Counted from the first letter of the stretch, positions 27,572 to 35,760 are shown. The stretch is 64,000 nucleotides of DNA from an uncultured Draconibacterium sp. (GCF_963677565.1 NZ_OY781981.1:558001-622000), one strand, 5' to 3'. Numbers and translations are program-made. The notes: a model not told the origin generated them from the letters alone.

Positions 27572-29026
27572 TTACAGTTTTTCGATGGTGAAAATCTTAT
27601 TCCTGTCGAACTCACTCCAGTAACGGATAGCCAGCTTTTCAATATACAGCCAGTATTGCTCGGTTAACAGCCCGTAAGTTTGAACACCATACTTTATCTC
27701 ATTCTGCATTTGTGCTGCAATATCAGGCTTCACCGATATTTTAATTTTGTGCTGATTAAATGTCGCGATAATAGTCGGCACATCCAGAATTGTATCGGAT
27801 ATGCTAATCAATCCCTGTCCGATTGTAGCACCGCTACTAATCTGAATGCCATCGTTGAAACAACTGAGTGGCGGCTTTTTTCCGGCATATGTTGTAACAG
27901 TAAGATTATTCACTCCAACATTAAAATATTCCATGGCACGAATACCCATTTTGGCGCCAATAATGGAATAAATGCCCGTGTGACCATGAATTTCGTTGGT
28001 CATACTAATTGCTTTCCATTCTATCAATCCGTAATTTTCGATGGTAGATTCCAGCATTTTTGCATAGGCCGGTTTATACAAATCAGCATCAACAGGGAAG
28101 GTGTTAAACACCCGGTTTGTTGTCTGCGTTCCCGAGCCGAGTATGGCTGAAATTGCTTTGTTCACAACATCGTCAGGCAGGCCATTTTGCATTGTTACAT
28201 AACTTACTTTGCCTTCAGTATTTTCGGTTTGAAATAGAATTGGCACAGTTAGATAAAGTGCCACCAGGTCGTCCCAAAGCTGCAGATGTTCTGCCTGCAT
28301 TCGCGAAACAATCTCAGGATGTTGGTGCACCCAGGCAATTTGTCGTGCATATTGCGAGTTGGTAGTTTTAATCGCTTCTAGATAGGCCGCATCAACATTG
28401 TAATGATCGGTATTGTTTCCCACCACTTCCAGCGGAATATCTTTTTGTTTGAAATAGGTGTAGCTCTCCGGCGAAACCGACTCATTAAAATCGGTGTCGA
28501 TGTACGGATTGTTGTACCAAACAATTCGCTCGATTTTATCCTCATATTCAGGGTGCTGCTCCACCAATTCGGCGTAGGTTTTTAACGATCCCAAAGCCAC
28601 CAAAGTAATTTTATCAGGATAGTTTTCAAACACCGATGAGATCAATTCTGCCGAACTAATTTTTTGAGAAACAAGCTGCGAACTTTCTGATGATGCCCAT
28701 TTAATTTTTTGCGTGTACGCTGCCCATGGTGGCAAATCTTTATCCAGCTTTTTATCCAATCCAACAGGAATTCCCTCGTGATGAAAAGCCGAAAGCAGGT
28801 TATTTACTTTCACAAAAATTGAATCGGGACCCAACGTTCCCTGCGAGCAAGTGATGCCTAAAACACGCGTATCGTTCTGTGCCAAAAACATCGAAATGGC
28901 GCGCATATCATCAATAGCGCCATCGGTATCGATAATTACGTGGTATTTGGGTTTACCGGAGTGTGCCGAAACAAACGCACTTAAAACAAGGCTTATAAAC
29001 AACAGCGCTAAAATCTTTTTAAACAT
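27572..29026 (-). CDS. Secreted nucleoside hydrolase-like protein fused to an FmdE-like domain
   Basis: 484 residues with signal peptide ILALLFISLVLSAFVSAHS. Residues about 28-300 match the inosine/uridine-preferring nucleoside hydrolase family: VIIDTDGAIDDMRAISMFLA (the calcium-binding Asp cluster at 33-40), VLGITCSQGTLGP, ITLVALGSLKTYAEL. From about 345 a second domain resembles FmdE (formylmethanofuran dehydrogenase subunit E family): EIHGHTGIYSIIGAKMGIRA, then LSCFNDGIQISSGATIGQG. The family's usual HGHxCPG cysteine is replaced (HGHTGI), while Cys389 in SCFNDG remains. The metal site may thus be altered. FmdE parts outside methanogens have no settled role. Periplasmic location and exact reaction are inference. 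Confidence 0.78.
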   Translation of the reverse strand: MFKKILALLFISLVLSAFVSAHSGKPKYHVIIDTDGAIDDMRAISMFLAQNDTRVLGITCSQGTLGPDSIFVKVNNLLSAFHHEGIPVGLDKKLDKDLPPWAAYTQKIKWASSESSQLVSQKISSAELISSVFENYPDKITLVALGSLKTYAELVEQHPEYEDKIERIVWYNNPYIDTDFNESVSPESYTYFKQKDIPLEVVGNNTDHYNVDAAYLEAIKTTNSQYARQIAWVHQHPEIVSRMQAEHLQLWDDLVALYLTVPILFQTENTEGKVSYVTMQNGLPDDVVNKAISAILGSGTQTTNRVFNTFPVDADLYKPAYAKMLESTIENYGLIEWKAISMTNEIHGHTGIYSIIGAKMGIRAMEYFNVGVNNLTVTTYAGKKPPLSCFNDGIQISSGATIGQGLISISDTILDVPTIIATFNQHKIKISVKPDIAAQMQNEIKYGVQTYGLLTEQYWLYIEKLAIRYWSEFDRNKIFTIEKL

Positions 29027-29188
29027 GGCGAAGGATTAATTTACTGGCTAAAGTATTTATTATTTTGAACATTACCTGCTGATGCAAATGCAGGCGGAAA
29101 AGCTTTTAATATTCTTTAAAAAGAGCAGTATTGTGTCATAGTAAAAAAAACCTTTTTGGTTCTCTGATCCCTCACTTTTTTGAAATGC

Positions 29189-29461
29189 GCCCCCAGGGGA
29201 TCATTCCGTGCCCCTGCTTTTTTGCTCTGTGCCCCTTGGGGATCTTTCTTCGCCCCTCGGGGATGGACTTCTGCCCCTGTTTTCACAGAACGCGCCCCTG
29301 GGGGATTGTTTTGTGAAACGTGGGGATCATGACGTGCCCCCTGGGGATTGCTTTGCGCCCCTTGGGGATTATCTTATGCCCCTTGGGGCAAGGCTTTCCA
29401 AGACAGGGGATTATTCCATGCCCCTCGGGGATTGTCTTGTGCCCCTCGGAAAAATTTCACC
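29189..29461. repeat. 21-bp tandem array of CCCC-NN-GGGG palindromes, 13 units
   Basis: Thirteen units start exactly every 21 bases (29189, 29210, 29231, 29252, 29273, 29294, 29315, 29336, 29357, 29378, 29399, 29420, 29441). Each is a 13-base core, consensus GCCCCTTGGGGAT, plus an 8-base T-rich spacer that varies. Eight cores are full palindromes. Units 2, 5 and 13 keep only (or mainly) the left arm; units 7 and 11 keep only the right arm, yet the phase never slips. The array begins ten bases past the S4-gene stop (minus strand) and ends about 160 bases before the nucleoside-hydrolase start. It is not a CRISPR: units are too short and spacers too small. The rest of 29027-29188 shows nothing else I can identify. 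Confidence 0.95.
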
Positions 29462-29470
29462 GAAAATGGC

Positions 29471-29677
29471 TTAAACAATTGTAATGGTTTCTCCCATAAT
29501 TTCGAGCACATCGCCTTGTACCAGCTTGGCTCTTTTTCTGAACTCAGACTCCCCGTTTCGGATAACCTCGCCTTCTTCAACAATAATTTTTGCGTGGCCG
29601 CCCGTTTGTGCAATTCGCAACAGCTTCAACAGTTTTACAAGTTCAATGTATTCGCTATTCAGTTGAAACTCGCGCAT
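29471..29677 (-). CDS. Small S4-domain RNA-binding protein
   Basis: 68 residues, a bare S4 domain of the YbcJ/YaaA size: FQLNSEYIELVKLLKLLRIA, QTGGHAKIIVEEGEVIRNGE and KRAKLVQGDVLEIMGETITI. It probably binds structured RNA, perhaps ribosomal. Its ATG overlaps the stop of the C1 peptidase (TAATG), so it is translated by coupling. The 21-bp array lies in what would be its 3' untranslated region. Confidence 0.88.
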   Translation of the reverse strand: MREFQLNSEYIELVKLLKLLRIAQTGGHAKIIVEEGEVIRNGESEFRKRAKLVQGDVLEIMGETITIV

Positions 29678-30756
29678 TACAATTTTAGTTTTGATTTAAT
29701 TTTTTTCGGAATGGCATCTTTGTGTACCATAATACCGATGGTTTTCAGGCGTACATAATCTTCGGTCATATGCAGGTAACCACCGTAATCGTTACTATCG
29801 GCACCCCATGAGTTTTTGGTATAGAAACAGTCTTTTCCTTCAGCATCTTTCGATAAACCAACCAGGTGCATCAAATGATCGTCGGTGGTTGTGCGATCAA
29901 AAAATGTTTTCTGGCGCGCATCCTGATCAACTTTTCCCTGTAGTTTTTTCTCCACATCAGCTTTCCCGTTTTTATGTACAAACGTTTTTTCGCTGGTGTC
30001 GCCATCCCACGCAATACTGTATCCATTGTTCAGCGCATAATACATTACATCCAGCAAATCGTCCAGTGGTAAATTGTAATAAGATGCATGCGCCCAGTTA
30101 TCGGGCACCTCAACAACACACTGCTTCCAAAACGGGTGATGACTGAAAGAAGTCAGTTCCACATAATCATCAGGATTGATTTCAAATTTATCGCGTAGTT
30201 CGGTTGCTGAGTATTCTTTATTTTCAATTTCAACCTCCTTTGGTAATTTCCCGATTTCGCTTTTTAAAACCGGCTTAAAACTCTTCAGGTCCGAAACATC
30301 TATTTTCCCTCTTTTTGTTTTACTAATTTTATCCGTTTCATCGCGTAACTCTTTTATCAATGCCGTATGATTGTATTTCCCGTCCTTTTGAATTCCCGGG
30401 AAGTCATCGTATAACATCACGCCCTGATCGGCCACAACTTTTAATACATCGTGCGAAAGGCTGCCTTCTCCAAAGTTGTTCTTACCATGATAAAGTAAAT
30501 ATTGAAAAGCTTTGTTTTGGTAATTGTAATACACAAAAAACATCTCCGACAAATTGGTTTCCGGAAATCCTTTGCGCATAATCTCCGATTCAAGGAAACT
30601 GGTGGTAGCAAAACTCCAGCATGTTCCGGTTCGTCCCTGGCTAATAACAGGTGTATGTTCTACTTCTTTAACAATGGTAAAATCTTCTTTCTCCCCCTCT
30701 GCATAAACGACTGTGACCAACAGCAGTAACGCAGCTAACATCGACAATAACTTCAT
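29677..30756 (-). CDS. Secreted C1-family cysteine peptidase (aminopeptidase C/bleomycin hydrolase-like)
   Basis: 359 residues with signal peptide LLSMLAALLLLVTVVYA. The catalytic triad is visible: Cys46 in QGRTGTCWSFATTSFLESE, His294 in DDHLMHLVGLS and Asn315 in YTKNSWGADSNDYGGY. The EMFFVYYNYQNKA and FGEGSLSHDVLKVVADQGVM stretches are typical of the bleomycin-hydrolase branch. That family is usually about 450 residues, so this is a shorter form, and export to the periplasm is unusual for cytosolic bleomycin hydrolases though common in Bacteroidota. It begins five bases after the MmcQ/YjbR gene. Confidence 0.88.
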   Translation of the reverse strand: MKLLSMLAALLLLVTVVYAEGEKEDFTIVKEVEHTPVISQGRTGTCWSFATTSFLESEIMRKGFPETNLSEMFFVYYNYQNKAFQYLLYHGKNNFGEGSLSHDVLKVVADQGVMLYDDFPGIQKDGKYNHTALIKELRDETDKISKTKRGKIDVSDLKSFKPVLKSEIGKLPKEVEIENKEYSATELRDKFEINPDDYVELTSFSHHPFWKQCVVEVPDNWAHASYYNLPLDDLLDVMYYALNNGYSIAWDGDTSEKTFVHKNGKADVEKKLQGKVDQDARQKTFFDRTTTDDHLMHLVGLSKDAEGKDCFYTKNSWGADSNDYGGYLHMTEDYVRLKTIGIMVHKDAIPKKIKSKLKL

Positions 30757-30761
30757 AGTGC

Positions 30762-31112
30762 TTATAAATTTTTTAATTCTTCTTTTAACTTTTTTGTGAG
30801 GCTCGCAACAATCAGATCGTACGATTCATCAATCATTTCACGAAGTAATGTTGATGGAACCGTTCCATTTAACTCAATAGTATTCCACATTTGCTTGTGT
30901 AAATGATAGCCCTCGTAAATGGCCGGATATTGTGCACGTAGCTGAATATTTTTATCCGGATCATTCTTTAAACTTACCCGGTGATCATCTAGTCCCAGCA
31001 AACAAAACATCTTGTTCATCACCTTAAAGACCAAAGTCGTTTCATCAAAAGGGAAACTCTCGGTAACTCCTTTTTTCTGCAGGCAATACTCGCGGATTTC
31101 TTCAATATTCAT
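30762..31112 (-). CDS. MmcQ/YjbR family protein
   Basis: 116 residues, the standard family length. Family marks are the start IEEIREYCLQKKGVTESFPF, DETTLVFKVMNKMFCLLGLD, the SLKNDPDKNIQLRAQYP segment and the closing LREMIDESYDLIVASLTKKL. The fold is CyaY-like with proposed DNA binding, but cellular function is not settled. It is first in a minus-strand operon with the C1 peptidase and the S4 protein. Confidence 0.9.
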   Translation of the reverse strand: MNIEEIREYCLQKKGVTESFPFDETTLVFKVMNKMFCLLGLDDHRVSLKNDPDKNIQLRAQYPAIYEGYHLHKQMWNTIELNGTVPSTLLREMIDESYDLIVASLTKKLKEELKNL

Positions 31113-31208
31113 GATTCCTAATTTGGAAAGCCTAAAAATAGCAGAATCGGGCTTAAATAAAAATGATGTGGTAGTTTAATACTGAATGTTTAACTATTAT
31201 TCCATCAT

Positions 31209-31269
31209 TCACCCCACTGTCTAACTTTGTTCGACATCTCCCCTAGAGGGGAGAACTAAAGAGGGGTGA
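31209..31269. repeat. Dispersed palindromic intergenic repeat, copy B
   Basis: Outer arms TCACCCC (31209-31215) and GGGGTGA (31263-31269) enclose a perfect hairpin TCTCCCCT-AG-AGGGGAGA (31237-31254). Same design as the element at 24561-24618. It lies between the YraN and MmcQ genes. Confidence 0.7.
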
Positions 31270-31297
31270 CTTTGAATAAACCTGAATTTTCGCGATC

Positions 31298-31660
31298 TCA
31301 CATCATTGGATAGAAAGCATCTTTAAAATGCTCCAGCTCGTGGCCTTGCTGAAAGAAAATAACGGTAATTACATCAAATCGGGTGTCGAGTTCGCTTTTA
31401 TGTTCAATAATGTAGGCGTCGGCAGCCTCAACAATACGTTTCATTTTGGTGTTGGTAACTGCTTCCGATGGGTGCTCGTAACGTAATCCCGAGCGAGCTT
31501 TTACCTCAACAATTACCAGTTCGTCGTCATCCTGCGCCACAATATCCAATTCCAAATGTCCATGATACCAGTTCGTGGCTTTAATCTCGTAACCCAGCTT
31601 TTGGAGATAATCCTGCGCCAGACCCTCTGCTATATCACCCAATTCGCGTGTTGATACCAT
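31298..31660 (-). CDS. YraN (UPF0102) family nuclease-fold protein
   Basis: 120 residues. The restriction-endonuclease-like core is intact: LGDIAEGLAQDYLQKLGYEI, then HLELDIVAQDDDELVIVEVK with the D-x(n)-E-x-K signature, ARSGLRYEHPSEAV and KRIVEAADAYI. Probably a DNA-processing or repair nuclease; its role is not established. Monocistronic, with a 90-base gap to the next gene upstream. Confidence 0.92.
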   Translation of the reverse strand: MVSTRELGDIAEGLAQDYLQKLGYEIKATNWYHGHLELDIVAQDDDELVIVEVKARSGLRYEHPSEAVTNTKMKRIVEAADAYIIEHKSELDTRFDVITVIFFQQGHELEHFKDAFYPMM

Positions 31661-31749
31661 GTTTATTTAGAGTTTAAAGTTGCAAGCTACAAGTCTCAAG
31701 TTCTCAGTATTCAAAATATAAGTACGTAACCTCTTCAGTCTGTATCAAT

Positions 31750-32655
31750 CTACACCAATCTCAGCCTCGTTCCTTCTTCTCCAACTTCCAGTTCCCATTC
31801 CCGCCCGAATGCCAAAGCCAAATTCTTTTTATCATGACCACCCGGAAATCCGTAACACACCGGATAATCAAAATCTTTTACCGCCTTTTCAATAATCTCA
31901 TGAACTGTTTGCCCGAAAGGCGATTCATTGTCCTTCATGTCGGTAAAATCGCCTAAAATTAGTCCGGCAAGATTATCCAATTTACCACTTAATTTTAATT
32001 GATGCATCATTCGATCGGTATGGTATAAAAACTCATCAATATCTTCGACAAAAAGTATTTTCCCATCCGTATCAATGTCATATTTTGTTCCGTGCAAACT
32101 GGTTATTATCGATAAATTTCCTCCAACCAATTGAGCTTTTGCTTTCCCTTTTCTGTCAAATTCTGTTGACTCCACATTATAAGTGATCCCCTCACCTTTT
32201 ATCAGCGTCATCATCGAAGTCAGATCTTCACGCGGTTCTCCTGCCTCATCAAAAAAGTAGCGCGGCATCACACCATGAAGCGTTGGAACACTCAAAGTGT
32301 GTAAACGCGAATGCAAAATGGTAATGTCGCTAAAACCTACCAGCCACTTTGGTTTATTGAGAAAGTTTGTAAAGTCGAGCCGGTCGATAATACGCACCGT
32401 TCCATAACCACCTCGCGAACAAATTATCGCGTTGCAATCGGGATCGTCAAGTGCTTCCTGCACATCGGCGGCACGTTGTTCGTCGGTTCCGGCAAACTGG
32501 TAATATTGGGCAAAAACATGTTCTCCCAATTTTACGTTGTAACCTTGTTTTTCCAACCAGTTTACGGCAGGCATCACATGTTTTTCTTCTATTTTTCCGG
32601 CCGGAGAAACAATTCTAATAGTTGAGCCGGGCTTTATGGGTTGTAGTGCAATCAT
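31750..32655 (-). CDS. Muramoyltetrapeptide LD-carboxypeptidase (S66 family)
   Basis: 301 residues. It cleaves the terminal D-Ala from murein tetrapeptides during wall recycling. Motifs: IRIVSPAGKIE, NAIICSRGGYGTVRIIDRLD, the nucleophile serine in WLVGFSDITILHSRLH, the glutamate in FVEDIDEFLYHTDRMMHQL and the histidine in CYGFPGGHDKKNLALAFG. No signal peptide, as expected for the cytoplasmic enzyme. Short imperfect repeats (CAAG/TTGAAG type) flank it at about 31675-31710 and 32665-32695. Confidence 0.92.
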   Translation of the reverse strand: MIALQPIKPGSTIRIVSPAGKIEEKHVMPAVNWLEKQGYNVKLGEHVFAQYYQFAGTDEQRAADVQEALDDPDCNAIICSRGGYGTVRIIDRLDFTNFLNKPKWLVGFSDITILHSRLHTLSVPTLHGVMPRYFFDEAGEPREDLTSMMTLIKGEGITYNVESTEFDRKGKAKAQLVGGNLSIITSLHGTKYDIDTDGKILFVEDIDEFLYHTDRMMHQLKLSGKLDNLAGLILGDFTDMKDNESPFGQTVHEIIEKAVKDFDYPVCYGFPGGHDKKNLALAFGREWELEVGEEGTRLRLV

Positions 32656-32759
32656 AAAATTTGTCAGAAGTTTGAAGATCGAAGCTCGAAGTTAGTTAAC
32701 TACTCTCCGCTTCAATTAAATTCTATTTGTAAAAATACAAAGTAATTGATAAAAAGTAT

Positions 32760-33413
32760 TTACCCCGCTAAAATCTCGAACAACTCTTCCACATCTTCGG
32801 CAAAAAAATTGGGATTAGCAGCACGCAAATCTTCCTCTTTTCCAAAACCGTAGCCCACAGCAATGGTTGAAATTTCATTTTCATTGCCACCTTCAATGTC
32901 GTAAACCGTATCGCCAACCATTACAATTTCTTCCGACGGAACCAGTTGTTGCATGGTCAGCACGTCGGCGATGATCTTGTTTTTAGTGGCCTTTTTTGCA
33001 TGGTAATCCGCACCCTTTAGCTGAATAATGTAACGATCCATTTCAAAATGTTCGATAATTTTATTGGCATACTTTTCCAGTTTTGCAGTGGCCACATACA
33101 TTCTTTTTCCCTGTGCATCCAGCTCGGCCAACAATTCCATAATTCCATCGTACGGATCATTTTGATGCCAGCCGTGTTCGCCATAATATTCGCGAAAATA
33201 GTCCACAGCCAGTTTAGTATCTCGTTCGTTCATTCCAAACTGGGTGCTAAAACCCCATTGCAGCGGCGGTCCGATAAATGTATCCAGAATATTTTCGTGA
33301 TAGCCATCAACCTGCATTTGTTCAAGGGCATATTTCAATGAACTTTTTATGCCCTGCGTATTATCGGTTAATGTTCCGTCGAGATCGAATATGATGTGTG
33401 AAAATTGTGCCAT
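32760..33413 (-). CDS. HAD-family phosphatase, phosphoglycolate phosphatase-like
   Basis: 217 residues. HAD motif 1 is FDLDGTLTDNTQGI, motif 2 the Thr of YVATAKLE, motif 3 the Lys near KKATKNKII, and motif 4 MVGDTVYDIEGGNENE. The alpha-helical cap between residues 15 and 85 is of the C1 type (LQWGFSTQFGMNERDTKLAV). Likely substrates are small phosphates such as phosphoglycolate or nucleotides. It diverges from metG over about 100 bases. Confidence 0.9.
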   Translation of the reverse strand: MAQFSHIIFDLDGTLTDNTQGIKSSLKYALEQMQVDGYHENILDTFIGPPLQWGFSTQFGMNERDTKLAVDYFREYYGEHGWHQNDPYDGIMELLAELDAQGKRMYVATAKLEKYANKIIEHFEMDRYIIQLKGADYHAKKATKNKIIADVLTMQQLVPSEEIVMVGDTVYDIEGGNENEISTIAVGYGFGKEEDLRAANPNFFAEDVEELFEILAG

Positions 33414-33466
33414 TCAACTAAAATTTTTGCGAAGGTAATATTTTAAAATAGCTCTCTGAATTTTGT

Positions 33467-33474
33467 TATCTTTG
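33467..33474 (+). promoter_or_regulatory. -7 box of metG
   Basis: TATCTTTG, an exact TAnnTTTG, followed by GCA at the likely transcription start. It gives a leader of about 35 bases. No riboswitch or T-box is visible in that short leader. Confidence 0.65.
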
Positions 33475-33516
33475 CAGCCCTAAAATTGATTTTCAAGAAC
33501 GACAAAATATTTCGAA

Positions 33517-35550
33517 ATGAGTAAGTTCAAACGTACGCTAATAACAACAGCACTACCTTATGCCAACGGCCCGATTCACATCGGTCACCTTGCCGGAGTT
33601 TATGTTCCTGCCGATATTTATGCCCGTTACCTCCGCCTGAAAAAGGAGGATGTAATTATGATCGGGGGTTCTGACGAACATGGTGTTCCAATTACGCTGA
33701 AGGCTAAAAACGAAGGTATTACACCGCAGGATGTGGTAGACCGCTATCACGGAATTATTAAGGAATCGTTCGAGAAATTTGGTATTTCGTTTGACGTTTA
33801 CTCACGTACAAGCTCGCCCGTTCATCACGAAACGGCTGCCGAGTTTTTCAAGAAATTGTACGACGAAGGTAAGTTTGTAGAAAAAACATCGGAGCAATAT
33901 TTCGACGAAGCCAACAACCAGTTTTTGGCCGACCGTTACATTATTGGAACCTGCCCGAAATGTAGTTTTGAAAAAGCTTACGGTGACCAGTGCGAAAGCT
34001 GCGGAACTTCGTTAAGCCCCACAGAGCTGATCAATCCAACTTCAACAATTAGTGGAAACCAGCCGGTTTTAAAAGAAACCACACACTGGTACCTGCCACT
34101 AGACCAATACGAACCATGGTTGAAAGAGTGGATTTTAGAAGGTCATAAAGAATGGAAAACCAACGTTTACGGACAGTGTAAATCATGGATCGACAGTGGT
34201 TTAATGCCACGTGCCGTAACCCGCGACCTCGACTGGGGTGTGCCTGTTCCGGTTGAGGGCGTTGAAGGAAAAGTGTTGTACGTTTGGTTCGATGCGCCGA
34301 TCGGTTATATTTCGGCAACAAAAGAACTGACCGAAGACTGGGAAACTTATTGGAAAGATCCGGAAACGCGCATGTTGCACTTCATCGGGAAAGACAATAT
34401 TGTTTTCCACTGTATCATTTTCCCAAGTATGTTGAAGGCTGAAGGAACATTCAACTTACCTGAAAATGTGCCTGCCAACGAATTCCTGAACCTGGAGAAT
34501 GATAAAATTTCTACTTCAAGAAACTGGGCGGTGTGGTTGCACGAATACCTGGAAGAATTCCCGGGAAAAGAAGATGTGCTGAAATATGTATTGACTGCCA
34601 ACGCGCCGGAAACAAAAGATAACGATTTTACCTGGAAAGATTTCCAGAACCGCAACAACAACGAGCTGGTAGCCGTGCTCGGAAACTTTGTAAACCGCGC
34701 ACTGGTACTTACGCAGAAATATTACGATGGCGAAGTTCCTGCCCGTGGAGAATTAAGTGAGCACGACAAAGAAACGCTGGCTGAGATCGCAAAAATTAAA
34801 GGCGAGGTTGAAAAGAGTATCGACAGTTTCCGTATTCGCGAGTCGTTGAAAAACGCCATGGATCTGGCACGTTTGGGTAACAAATACCTGGCCGACGAAG
34901 AGCCTTGGAAAGTGGTAAAAACAGATGCTGAGCGTGTAAAAACAATCATGAATATTTGCTTGCAAATTACAGCCAACCTTACCATTTGTCTGGAGCCGTT
35001 CTTGCCATTTAGCATGGATAAACTGCGTGGCTTCCTGAATTTGGAAAAAATGGATTGGGAGAAACTGGGCGAAACGGATTTATTGCCAACCGGACATAAA
35101 GTGAATAAGCCTGAATTGCTTTTCGAAAAAATCGAGGATAAAGTAATTGAGGCGCAGTTGCAAAAATTGGCAGACACCAAAAAAGCCAACGAAATGGCAG
35201 AGGCTACTGCTGCGCCTGCAAAAGAGAATATCGAATTCGATGATTTTGTAAAAATGGATGTTCGTGCCGGAACAGTGATTGAATGTGAAAAAGTAGCCAA
35301 AACCAAAAAGCTGCTGAAATTGAAAATCGATACTGGAATTGACCAGCGAACTGTTGTTTCGGGAATTGCCGAATACTACCAACCGGAAGAATTAATCGGA
35401 AAACAGGTTTCTATTTTGGTAAACCTAGCACCGAAAAAATTGCGTGGTATTGAGTCGCAGGGAATGATCCTTTGTGCTGAAAATGCTGATGGTTCATTGT
35501 CGATTGTTTCGCCGGATAAGGCTGTTAAAAACGGATCGGAAATTCGATAA
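33517..35550 (+). CDS. metG: Methionyl-tRNA synthetase with C-terminal tRNA-binding domain
   Basis: 677 residues. Class I signature HIGH at residues 21-24 (TTALPYANGPIHIGHLAG). A zinc knuckle has CPKC and CESCG (about residues 148-168). The KMSKS-loop equivalent is LENDKISTSRNWAVW, a variant common in this subfamily. An anticodon-binding helical domain and, from about 570, an OB-fold EMAP/Trbp domain follow (FDDFVKMDVRAGTVIECEKV, VVSGIAEYYQPEELIGKQV). It charges methionine to tRNA and is essential. Confidence 0.97.
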   Translation: MSKFKRTLITTALPYANGPIHIGHLAGVYVPADIYARYLRLKKEDVIMIGGSDEHGVPITLKAKNEGITPQDVVDRYHGIIKESFEKFGISFDVYSRTSSPVHHETAAEFFKKLYDEGKFVEKTSEQYFDEANNQFLADRYIIGTCPKCSFEKAYGDQCESCGTSLSPTELINPTSTISGNQPVLKETTHWYLPLDQYEPWLKEWILEGHKEWKTNVYGQCKSWIDSGLMPRAVTRDLDWGVPVPVEGVEGKVLYVWFDAPIGYISATKELTEDWETYWKDPETRMLHFIGKDNIVFHCIIFPSMLKAEGTFNLPENVPANEFLNLENDKISTSRNWAVWLHEYLEEFPGKEDVLKYVLTANAPETKDNDFTWKDFQNRNNNELVAVLGNFVNRALVLTQKYYDGEVPARGELSEHDKETLAEIAKIKGEVEKSIDSFRIRESLKNAMDLARLGNKYLADEEPWKVVKTDAERVKTIMNICLQITANLTICLEPFLPFSMDKLRGFLNLEKMDWEKLGETDLLPTGHKVNKPELLFEKIEDKVIEAQLQKLADTKKANEMAEATAAPAKENIEFDDFVKMDVRAGTVIECEKVAKTKKLLKLKIDTGIDQRTVVSGIAEYYQPEELIGKQVSILVNLAPKKLRGIESQGMILCAENADGSLSIVSPDKAVKNGSEIR

Positions 35551-35554
35551 CCAC

Positions 35555-35631
35555 TGTCATTTCGACGACGCAGGAGGAGAAATCTCTTCGATTGAAACAG
35601 ATTTCTCAGTCGTACCTCCTTCGAAATGACA
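35555..35631. repeat. Long inverted repeat (Bacteroidota dispersed element)
   Basis: Outer arms TGTCATTTCGA (35555-35565) and TCGAAATGACA (35621-35631) match over 11 bp. Inner parts GGAGGAGAAATC and GATTTCTCAGT partly pair. The element starts five bases after the metG stop. Its sequence is of a kind I associate with repeated intergenic palindromes in Bacteroidota genomes. Confidence 0.7.
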
Positions 35632-35650
35632 TGAACATTGATTAAGATAA

Positions 35651-35760
35651 CAAGTGCCAACATAGCGTTGGCGCTTTTCCGTAAGGTTTCTTGCCGCACA
35701 AGCGGGTAGAAAACTTACTCAACATATATAACCGTTCTTGTACGCAGGGACGGTTTTTTT
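35651..35760 (+). ncRNA. Candidate structured RNA or triple terminator downstream of metG
   Basis: Three hairpins in 110 bases. A: 35652-35661 with 35667-35676, ten pairs, then TTTT. B: 35681-35690 with 35709-35718, nine of ten pairs, enclosing an inner CCGC/GCGG helix. C: 35730-35737 with 35748-35755, followed by seven T, a good terminator. A alone could end metG. B and C then need another explanation, such as a short independent or processed RNA. No known family (6S, SRP, tmRNA, tRNA) was recognised. Confidence 0.4.

Noticed and set aside
29189..29461. CRISPR array
   Set aside because: Repeat cores are 13 bases and spacers 8 bases, cores are degenerate palindromes, and no cas gene is near.
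29208..29474. Coding gene for a PLGD-repeat protein
   Set aside because: No ribosome site or conserved start; the frame is open only because the 21-bp unit has no stop codons.
31675..32695. Short AAG/TTG-rich repeats flanking the LD-carboxypeptidase as a mobile element
   Set aside because: Imperfect, short and without terminal inverted repeats or target duplication; probably simple intergenic sequence.
34722..35306. 194-codon minus-strand frame inside metG
   Set aside because: Entirely antisense to a well-conserved gene, Ser/Phe-rich shadow composition, no own signals.
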